Shown piece by piece: positions 25,104-33,200 of a stretch of 64,000 nt of DNA (positions within the stretch are counted from its first letter, which is position 1; each line of letters begins with the position of its first letter). The DNA is from Kutzneria buriramensis (GTDB lineage Bacteria > Actinomycetota > Actinomycetes > Mycobacteriales > Pseudonocardiaceae). Where the stretch lies: contig NZ_QUNO01000003.1 in NCBI RefSeq assembly GCF_003387475.1, forward strand, positions 620,001 to 684,000, read 5' to 3'. Below the pieces are notes generated by a model. That model worked only from the letters and a program-made list of their open reading frames with translations. It was not told the origin of the DNA and searched no databases. The position numbers were made by a program, and so were the translations under genes.

Positions 25104-26224
25104 GAGGAGAGCCTCCGTTCGAGCGGGGTGCGGAACCGGGGAGTGACGCGGACGTCGCCGAGCACGGCGGCGAGGCGGTCGACCTCGGCGGAGATGGCGC
25201 GAGCGGCGGCGCGAGGCACGTCGGCGACGGCCTCCCACGCCAGCGAGCCGTCGGCACGCTGCGCCCAGCCGCCGACCACTCGGCCGTCCCACCACACGGT
25301 GGGCCCGATGTTGCCGGTCCGGTCGAACAGCGGCGACGGGTCGGCGGGCAGGTACCAGGACCGCTCCTGCCAGCCCATGGGCGCGGGGTCGAGGGCGGGC
25401 AGCAGGGCGGCCCACGGCTCGACGTCCGGGATCACGAGATCCGGTGGGGCGAAGGCAGCTGCGCCGTCCTCCAGCACGACGGGTGAGGCGTCGACGAGGG
25501 CCTTGCGGACGTCGGTCAGCGTCCAGCCGGTCCACCACTTGATGTCGGCGGCGGTCGCGGGCCCGTAGCGGTCGAGCCATCGCCGGACCAGCTCGGCCTT
25601 GGCATCGGGGACGTCCTCGAACGGCACGGCCGGCGCCCACCGGAACTGGCTGCTGGTCCACCCGCCACGGGGCCGGGACCGCCGGATCGAGCCCTCGGCG
25701 GCGAGCACCCGGATCACCCGGGTGCCGATGCTCTGCGTTGCCTCGTAAGGCTTTCCGACGGCCACGGCGATCTGTTCCCGCAGCTCGGGGACGTCGAGGC
25801 CGAGGTCGGCGGCGGTGGCCTCGCCCCGGGCGGCCAGCGCGGAAATTGTCGACTTCTCGACTCGGGCCAGCCAGGCCGCCGAGTAGCCGGCGTCGGCGAG
25901 GAACTTGACCAGACCGGCCCGCTCACGGGCGGCGATGGCCCGGCCGGTGGAGGACCAGACGACCGGCGCGAGGTCGTCGGCGACGGCGAACATGGTCCGC
26001 CGCATCGCCAGCATCCGGTGCATCGAGGAGTACAACGCCTGCTCGACGGCGGCGACGGACGGCTCCCGAAGCCGCGCGAACACCGACAGGAACACGGTGG
26101 CGGCGTCGGTGGCGTGCAGGGCGAGGACGGCGTCGGCGACCTCGGCGACGGTGTCGCCGCGCCGGGCCAGCAGCTGGCGGGCCCCGAGCAGGGCCCGCCG
26201 CTGCCGATCGGTGATACGTCTCAC
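25100..26224 (-). CDS. AlkZ-like winged-helix DNA-binding protein (HTH_42)
   Basis: A 374-residue protein of the winged-helix family that contains AlkZ-type DNA glycosylases. It starts VRRITDRQRRALLGARQLL, the tandem winged-helix opening. VVWDGRVVGGWAQR near the C-terminal third is the typical beta-barrel strand. At the usual catalytic QxQ region (after about 45 residues) it reads LALHATDAATVFLSVFAR, so the glutamines are replaced. The protein may recognise a different lesion or be non-catalytic. Start GTG 26224, chosen at the family N-terminus. Coupled to the SnoaL-like gene. Confidence 0.8.
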   Translation of the reverse strand: MRRITDRQRRALLGARQLLARRGDTVAEVADAVLALHATDAATVFLSVFARLREPSVAAVEQALYSSMHRMLAMRRTMFAVADDLAPVVWSSTGRAIAARERAGLVKFLADAGYSAAWLARVEKSTISALAARGEATAADLGLDVPELREQIAVAVGKPYEATQSIGTRVIRVLAAEGSIRRSRPRGGWTSSQFRWAPAVPFEDVPDAKAELVRRWLDRYGPATAADIKWWTGWTLTDVRKALVDASPVVLEDGAAAFAPPDLVIPDVEPWAALLPALDPAPMGWQERSWYLPADPSPLFDRTGNIGPTVWWDGRVVGGWAQRADGSLAWEAVADVPRAAARAISAEVDRLAAVLGDVRVTPRFRTPLERRLSS

Positions 26225-26240
26225 CCGGACAGCATGGCGG

Positions 26241-29200
26241 TCAGCTGACCGCCTGCACGACAACCGTCGAGCGACCGACGACCGTGCCGTCCTCCAGCAC
26301 GAGCGCCAACTCGCCGCGGAGCACCCGCCCGGCGCCGGGCTGCGCGCCGGCGGTGACCGCGCCGGTGACCGTCCACGAGCCGCCGGACGACCGAAGCGCG
26401 TTGCTGTCGTTGACGGTCACGGTGCCCAGCGACGGCGCCACGTAGGTGTCGCTGTAGTCGTAGGCGGTCGTGCCGCCCGGCACGGCGAAGCCGTCGATCT
26501 CCACCTGCCAGTGTCCGGCGGCCGGGTTCTTGATCGTGACCTGCTCCTCGGCGGTCGGGCCGCCGCTGCTGCCGGCCTGCACACAGCTGCCGCCGGTGCA
26601 GTCGTAGACGACCATGTCGAGGTCCGCGCCGCCGGCGGCCGGGTTGCCGATCTTCGCCGTGAACGTGGTCGCGCCGGCCGGCACCGTCACGTCGAACTTC
26701 TGCTTCGCGCCCTCGGCGATGGACGGCCGGGAGATCGCCGAACTGCCCAGCGTCCCGCCGGTCAGCCGGCCGGTGAACGCCGCCAGCTGGTTGGCCACCG
26801 TGTAGCTACGGGCCACCGGCGTGCCGATCGTCGCCGACGCGATGGTGTCCGGGTCCGGGCTGATCTTGGCGCCGATCAGCGAGGTGGTCAGCGTGAACGG
26901 CACGACCGCCGCGTCGGAGGTCCGCCGCGACTCGACGGTGATCTCCCACACGCCCGGCATCGGGTTGACGACGGTGCGGCTGGTCGGCGTCCCACCGGCG
27001 CAGCCGGCGCCCGCGTCGGGCAGGTAGCAGTTGGTGGATGTGTTGGAGTCCAACGGAACGCCGGTGGGATCGTTGCGCAGGAACCGGATCTGGCCGGTGC
27101 TCGCGGCGAGGTCCACCTTGAGCGCGGACGCCCCGGCCGGCACCTTGACGAACACGCTGGTGCTCTCGTTCCGGCTGCTCTTCCCCTTGCTGGACAACGA
27201 ATAGCCGTTGGCCGCGGTGAAGTCCTGGGCGGCGATCACCGTGTTCAGGCTGACCAGGTTCGTGCCGGACACCTTGAGCAGCGCGGAATGCACGCCGACG
27301 GTGCGCGGATCGACCTTGACGTCGAAGGACACCGGCTTGTTCAGCGGCAGCACCACGGAGCCCGCGGACCTGAACGTGCCGTCGTCGCCGGTCCACTGCA
27401 CGTCGTAGCGGACGTTGCGGTCGGGACCGCTGGTGCGGGTCAGCGTGTACGTGCGGGTGTACGCCTTACCGACGGCCACGCCCTCGCGGTCGTAGATGCC
27501 GACGCCCTGCCCCGGCGTCTTCAACTGGCTGCTGAGCACGGTGTTCACCGGCACGCTGGCCGTCACCGAAACCGGGGAGACGTTGTCCTGCAAGCGATGG
27601 AACGCTCGCGGCACATCGATCAGGCCGGCGCCCTGCTCGTACGCGCCGACACCGGACACGAACCTCGCGGTGGACTTGATCGCCTCACGCAGCGACGCCA
27701 CCGGCGGCCGCTGGCCGTGATGGGTCGCCTTGTACGCGCCGATGAGCAGCGCGGCAGCGCCAGTGGCCTGCGGGGCGGCCATCGAGGTGCCCTGCAACAT
27801 GCCGTACCCGTTGGGCAGCGGATACGTCCCGACGACCGGGCTGCCCGGCTGCCACGGCGGAATCGTGGAGACGGCCGCGCCCGGCGCGACGATGTCCGGC
27901 TTGAAACCGCCGTCCTCACGGGGACCGCGGGACGAGAACGGGTGCAGGCCCAGCTTCGCGGCCGTCACGGAACCGTAGTTGGAGAGCCAGGTCGCGTCGG
28001 TGATGGACGAGCCGACGCTGATCGCGTCGGTGGCCACGGACGGGTCGCCGACGGTGTTCACGCCCGCGCCGCTGTTGCCGGCCGAGATGAACAGCTGCAC
28101 GTTGTACTCGGCGATGGTCCGGTTGTAGAGGTCGGCGCGCGCGTTGTTGCCGTCGTTGAGCGCCGGCAGGCCGCCGATGGAGATGTTGATGGCGTCGGCG
28201 CCGTTGCGGGCGGCGTAGAGCAGGCCGTCGATCAGGCCGCTGTTCGTGCACGAGGACGTGGTCAGGCAGACCTTGACCGCCATCAGCTTCGCGCCCGGCG
28301 CCGCGCCGGCCATCTTGCCGCCGAACAGCGAGTTCGCGGCGACGATGCCGGAGACGTGGGTGCCGTGCTCCGCGCCGGCGATGCCGATGTTCACGTAGGC
28401 GGTGTCGTTGCCGTTGTAGTTGGAGAGGTTCGTCTGCACCACGAACGCCACCGGTCCGAAGTGCCCGACGTCCTGCTTGTAGCGGTAGTCGATCATCGGG
28501 GCGTTGTTGGTGAAGTCGCCGTCCCCGTCGACGTCGACCCGCACCTCCTTGGTCGTCACGTCCTGGAGCACGCCGAAGACGTCGGTCTTGTCGCCGTCGC
28601 GGTTCAGGTCGCCGCCCAACTCGCCGGCGGCGAGGTCGCCGGCGGTCTCGGCCAGCGTGGCGAAGGTGTACAGGCCGCCGGTGGCGGGGGCGGTCCAGTT
28701 GCGGCCGGCGGCGGTGAACTTGCCGGTGTAGCGGGTCTTCGACATCGCGACCCACGTGCCGTCGCCGGACGAGGTCGGGCTGTTCGCGTCGAACCAGTCG
28801 ACGATCTTACGCTCGCCGGTGGTCGTCTTGGCCAGTGACGGCGTGTCCAGGTCGATGCCGGAATCGAGGACCGCGACCGTCGTGCCGCGGCCGTCCCACT
28901 GCGGCGCCTGCAGCGCGAACTGCGCCGCGCCCGTGTCGCCGGTCGGCATGTACGGGTTGATCCGCGGGGTGTCCTTGCCCGGCGGCTTCTGCGGCAGCGG
29001 CGCCGCGGACCCCTCCGGCTTCGGGTCGTCCAGCTTGATCAGGCCGTCCACGTCCACGGATTTCACGGCGCCCAGCTGGGCCGCCTTCTCCGCCTTGTCG
29101 CGCGGCACCTCGACCTTGAGGTAGTCCACGTCCTTCGCGGCGGTCTCGACCCTGCCGCCGAGGTCGCGCAGCTGCTGCGCGGCCTGATCGGTGCGGCCGC

Positions 29201-29408
29201 GCTCGGCGGCCACCACCAGCGTGACCGTCGGCTTGCCTTGGCGTTCCGCCTCGGCGACCAGTTCCCGGTCGTGCTTGTCGAGCTGCTTGGCCGAGCTCGG
29301 CGGGGTGTCGTCCGCGCTGGCAGCAGGGGTGGCCAACGTGAAGACGCCCGCTCCGAGCACGCCGGCGATGGCCAGCGCCCCGACTCGGCGTCTGAGGTGT
29401 GCGGTCAC
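26241..29408 (-). CDS. Secreted S8 subtilisin-like serine peptidase, large multidomain
   Basis: 1055 residues from the GTG at 29408 (GGAAGGG about 10 bases upstream). Signal peptide to about residue 33 (ATPAASADD). A pro-region with Inhibitor_I9-like VVAAERGRTDQAAQQLRDLGG follows. The catalytic triad is Asp in AVLDSGIDLDT (about residue 186), His in EHGTHVSGIVA (about 353) and Ser in GTSMAAPQATG (about 540), with the oxyanion Asn in SAGNSG. A large insert lies between Asp and His. The C-terminal half is built of beta-sandwich/pre-peptidase-like modules. It is an extracellular protease with substrate-binding or anchoring modules. Confidence 0.93.
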   Translation of the reverse strand: MTAHLRRRVGALAIAGVLGAGVFTLATPAASADDTPPSSAKQLDKHDRELVAEAERQGKPTVTLVVAAERGRTDQAAQQLRDLGGRVETAAKDVDYLKVEVPRDKAEKAAQLGAVKSVDVDGLIKLDDPKPEGSAAPLPQKPPGKDTPRINPYMPTGDTGAAQFALQAPQWDGRGTTVAVLDSGIDLDTPSLAKTTTGERKIVDWFDANSPTSSGDGTWVAMSKTRYTGKFTAAGRNWTAPATGGLYTFATLAETAGDLAAGELGGDLNRDGDKTDVFGVLQDVTTKEVRVDVDGDGDFTNNAPMIDYRYKQDVGHFGPVAFVVQTNLSNYNGNDTAYVNIGIAGAEHGTHVSGIVAANSLFGGKMAGAAPGAKLMAVKVCLTTSSCTNSGLIDGLLYAARNGADAINISIGGLPALNDGNNARADLYNRTIAEYNVQLFISAGNSGAGVNTVGDPSVATDAISVGSSITDATWLSNYGSVTAAKLGLHPFSSRGPREDGGFKPDIVAPGAAVSTIPPWQPGSPVVGTYPLPNGYGMLQGTSMAAPQATGAAALLIGAYKATHHGQRPPVASLREAIKSTARFVSGVGAYEQGAGLIDVPRAFHRLQDNVSPVSVTASVPVNTVLSSQLKTPGQGVGIYDREGVAVGKAYTRTYTLTRTSGPDRNVRYDVQWTGDDGTFRSAGSVVLPLNKPVSFDVKVDPRTVGVHSALLKVSGTNLVSLNTVIAAQDFTAANGYSLSSKGKSSRNESTSVFVKVPAGASALKVDLAASTGQIRFLRNDPTGVPLDSNTSTNCYLPDAGAGCAGGTPTSRTVVNPMPGVWEITVESRRTSDAAVVPFTLTTSLIGAKISPDPDTIASATIGTPVARSYTVANQLAAFTGRLTGGTLGSSAISRPSIAEGAKQKFDVTVPAGATTFTAKIGNPAAGGADLDMVVYDCTGGSCVQAGSSGGPTAEEQVTIKNPAAGHWQVEIDGFAVPGGTTAYDYSDTYVAPSLGTVTVNDSNALRSSGGSWTVTGAVTAGAQPGAGRVLRGELALVLEDGTVVGRSTVVVQAVS

Positions 29409-29540
29409 AGGGGTAATCCCTTCCTGGAGGACAACGCCCCCGAAGCACACCTTTCGACCATTGACCGGACAATCGGACATAAAGAGCATCTTCCGCCGAT
29501 CGTCGTGAACTGATCGGCCGAATGGTGCCGGTCGACACGA

Positions 29541-30299
29541 TCAGATGTCGCCCAGCCACTCCACCGCCCGGCGCAGCGGATCACCGGTACCCTCGTCGGG
29601 CTCGATCGCCGACTCGTGGCGGCGGCCGCGGCGATCGACCGCCACCGACGTGGTGATCGCCAGCGCCGAGCCGTCGGAGAGTCGGCAGAGGACATTGCCG
29701 GTGGGCACGCCGGCGGTCGCGGCGCCGAAGGACCGGGTCAGCGGCCGGCCTCGGAACGCCACCACGACGCCCTCCGCGGAGCTCGCCGTGCGCCCGTCGT
29801 GCAGAACCGCGACGGGCAGATCCGTGAGGTCGACGGCCTGGGTGCGGTTGCCGAAGCGCACACGCTCGCCGGTTCTTCTTTCGTACGAGAGGAAATCCGC
29901 GTCACCGAGCAGCGGATCCACCACGGCGAGCATCGGCCGGATGTTGCCGCCGGTGTTGCCCCGCAGATCGACGACCCAGGCCCTCGCCGGACGTCGCAGC
30001 ACCTCGCGACCAACCCGCGCGTAGTCGCCGCCCTCGCCTCTCACGCCCGGCAGCCGCAGCACACCAACGCCCTTCACGACCTCACCGCTCGGCAACTCCC
30101 CTTGCGCGCGCATACCGGCGCCGACCAGTCTGCTGTGCCGGTCGCCCAGCGACGCGAACGCCAGCCGCAGCGCCTCGCGGAGCGTGCCGCCGCTGCTCAT
30201 GACGGCCAACGCGGCGTCGGTCACCGACTCCCAGTCGACACGGTCCGCGTAGTACGCCCGCGTCCGCAGCAGCTCGAGCGCCTCCTCGACCGGGCTCAC
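29541..30299 (-). CDS. S41-family (tail-specific-like) peptidase
   Basis: A 252-residue protein with the S41 core: VVDLRGNTGGNIRPML, VAVLHDGRTASSAEGVVVAFRGR containing the candidate nucleophile Ser, and SFGAATAGVPTGN. No PDZ domain and no signal peptide are visible, so it is smaller than classic C-terminal processing peptidases. The start GTG overlaps the stop of the giant AAA+ gene (GTGA), so the two proteins are made together. A chaperone-protease pairing is possible but inferred only from coupling. Confidence 0.8.
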   Translation of the reverse strand: MSPVEEALELLRTRAYYADRVDWESVTDAALAVMSSGGTLREALRLAFASLGDRHSRLVGAGMRAQGELPSGEVVKGVGVLRLPGVRGEGGDYARVGREVLRRPARAWVVDLRGNTGGNIRPMLAVVDPLLGDADFLSYERRTGERVRFGNRTQAVDLTDLPVAVLHDGRTASSAEGVVVAFRGRPLTRSFGAATAGVPTGNVLCRLSDGSALAITTSVAVDRRGRRHESAIEPDEGTGDPLRRAVEWLGDI

Positions 30300-33200
30300 G
30301 CCGGCAGGTCGACGGCGTGCAGGGTCTGCAACTCCTCGTCGGGCAGCGCGTCGAGGTCGACGTCCGGACCACCAAGACGGACGGCCTGCCGGGCGATGGT
30401 CCGCTCCAGCAGGCCCCGCGCCGAGCGGCCGTTGGCGAAGCCGACGCCCCGGTCGATGGCGGCGATCGCGGCCGGCAGGGCGGCGCGCAGGTCGTCGGCG
30501 AGCAGGTAGCTCTGGCTCCTGGCCATCGCCTCGAAGATGCCGGTCAGCTCCTCGTTGCTGTAGTCGGGGAAGTTCACGGTCGCCCCGAACCGCGACCGCA
30601 GGCCGGAGTTGGCGTCCAGGAAGCGGTCCATGTCGGCGGGGTAGCCGGCGGCGATCACGAGCAGGTCGTCGCGGTGATTCTCCATCTGCACAAGGATTTC
30701 GGCGATAGCCTCCGGGCCGTAGTCGCCCTGCGTGGCGCCGACGAGCGTGTACGCCTCGTCGATGAACAGCACGCCGCCGATGGCCTTCTCACAGACGGCA
30801 CGGGTCTTGGTCGCGGTCTGCCCGAGGTACTCGGCGATCAGGTCGGGACGGCTGGTTTCCACGAGGTGCCCGGACGACAGCACGCCCATCTCCCGGAACA
30901 GCTGGGCGATCAGCCGCGCCACGGTCGTCTTGGCGGTGCCCGGATTGCCCGTGAACACCAGATGCCGGCTGCGTGGCGCGACCTTGAGCCCGGCCGACCG
31001 GCGGCGCGCGTCCACCCGGGTTTCGGCGACGAGCGTGTGCACTTGCTCCTTCACCGGTGCCAGCCCGATCATGCCGTCCAGTTCGGCGAGCAAGTCGGCG
31101 AGGCTACGCCGCTTGCCGCCGTCGCCCTGCTGCACGCCACTGTCTTCGGGCGCCGGCAAATCCGCTGCCACCAACAGGTTCAGCACCGAGGCGTCGACGT
31201 TTCCGGCGGCGGCGAGCCGTCCGGACTGCTTGGTGATGGTCGCCTCCAGCAGCTGCCGCGAGGACCGTCCGTTGGCGAAGCCGCGGCCGCGCGGGATGCG
31301 TGTGATCCGTTGCGGCAGCGCGGAAAGCAGGTCCTCGGCGAGGCGATAACCCTGGCCCTGGGCCATGACCTCGAAGATCCGCGCCAGTTCCTCGTTGCTG
31401 TAGTCCGGGAACTCGACACGGTTGGCGAAACGGGATCGGAGGCCGGGGTTGGCCTCCATGAAGTCGTCCATCTCCTTGGGGTAGCCGGCCGCGATCACGA
31501 TCAGGTCGTCACGGTGGTTCTCCATCTGCACCAACAACTCCGCGACCGCTTCGGGCCCGTAATCGCCCTGAGTGCCACTGACCAGCGTGTACGCCTCGTC
31601 GACGAACAGCACGCCGCCCATCGCGCTCTCGCACACCGCGCGAGTCTTCGGCGCGGTCTGGCCGAGGTACTCGGCGACGAGGTCGGACCGCTGCGCCTCG
31701 ACGACGTGACCCGAGCTGACCACGCCGAGCTCGCGGTAGATCTGGGCGATCAGCCTGGCCACGGTTGTCTTGGCGGTGCCGGGATTGCCGGTGAACACCA
31801 GATGCCGGCTGCGCTCCGCGGTCTTCATCCCGGCGGCGCGCCGCTTGCTGTCGATGTCCATCTCGGCGACCATCGCCTTCACCCGCTGCTTCACGGGTTC
31901 CAGCCCGATCATTGTGTCCAATTCGGACAGTAGCTCCGGCAAGGTCTTGCGCCGGCCGCCACTTCCCTGCGACACACCGGCCTCGTCCGGCGCGGGCAGG
32001 TCGGCGGCGGTCAGGGCGTTCAACGTCGCCGCATCGGCCTGACCGGCCCCGGCCAGCCGCGCCGCCTGCTGGGTAAGCGTCGCCTCCAGCAGTTGCCGCG
32101 CCGACCGGCCGTTGGCGAAGCCGCGGCCACGCGGGATCAGCCGGATCCGGTCCGGCAGCGCCGCGACCAGGTCACCGGACGCGGTGTAGCCCTGGTCGTG
32201 CGCCATCGCCAGGAAGATCTTCGCCAGTTCCTCGTTGCTGTAGTCGGGGAACTCCACGCGGTTGGCGAATCGCGAGCGCAGGCCGGGGTTGGCCTCCATG
32301 AAGTCGTCCATCAGCTTCGGGTAGCCGGCGACGATCACGATCATGTCGGCGCGATGGTTCTCCATCTGCACCAACAGTTCCGCCACCGCCTCGCCGCCGA
32401 AGTCGCCTTGCTTGTCGCTGACCAGCGTGTACGCCTCGTCGACGAACAGGATGCCGCCCAGGGCGTCCTCGCAGACGGCGCGGGTCTTCGGCGCGGTCTG
32501 GCCGGTGTACTCGGCGACCAGGTCCGACCGCTGCGCCTCGATCACGTGCCCGGAGGTGACGACGCCGAGCTCGCGGTAGATCTCGCCGATCAACCGTGCC
32601 ACGGTGGTCTTCGCGGTGCCGGGATTGCCCGTGAACACCAGGTGCCGGCTGCGCGGCGAGATCGGCAACCCCTGCTGACGACGCTGGCGGTCGATGTCCA
32701 TCTCCGCGACCATCGAGCGCACCCGGCGCTTCACCGGCTCCAGGCCGATCATCTTGTCCAACTCGGACAGCAGCTCAGGCAGATTCCGTTGCCTGCCAAC
32801 GGCTCCCATCCGCACGCCGGTGTCGCCCGGAGCCGGGATGTCCGCGGCGACCAGGCGGTTCAGGGACGCCACGTCCGCGTTCGGGTTGGCGGCCAGCCGC
32901 GCCGACTGCCGGCTGATCGTCGCCTCCAGCAGCTGCCGCGCCGACCGTCCGTTGGCGAAACCCTTGCCACGGTTGACCCGGCTCATCCGCACCGGCAGCG
33001 CGGCCAGCAGGTCCGGACCCAGCTCATAGCCCTGTGCCTTGGCCATCAGCTGGAAGATCCGGGCCAGTTCCTCGTTGCTGTAGTCCGGGAACTCGATCCG
33101 GGTCTGGAATCGCGAGCGCAGGCCGGGGTTGGAGTCGAGGAACGTGCTCATCTCCCGCGGATAGCCGGCGACGATGACGATCAGGTCGTCGCGATGGTTC

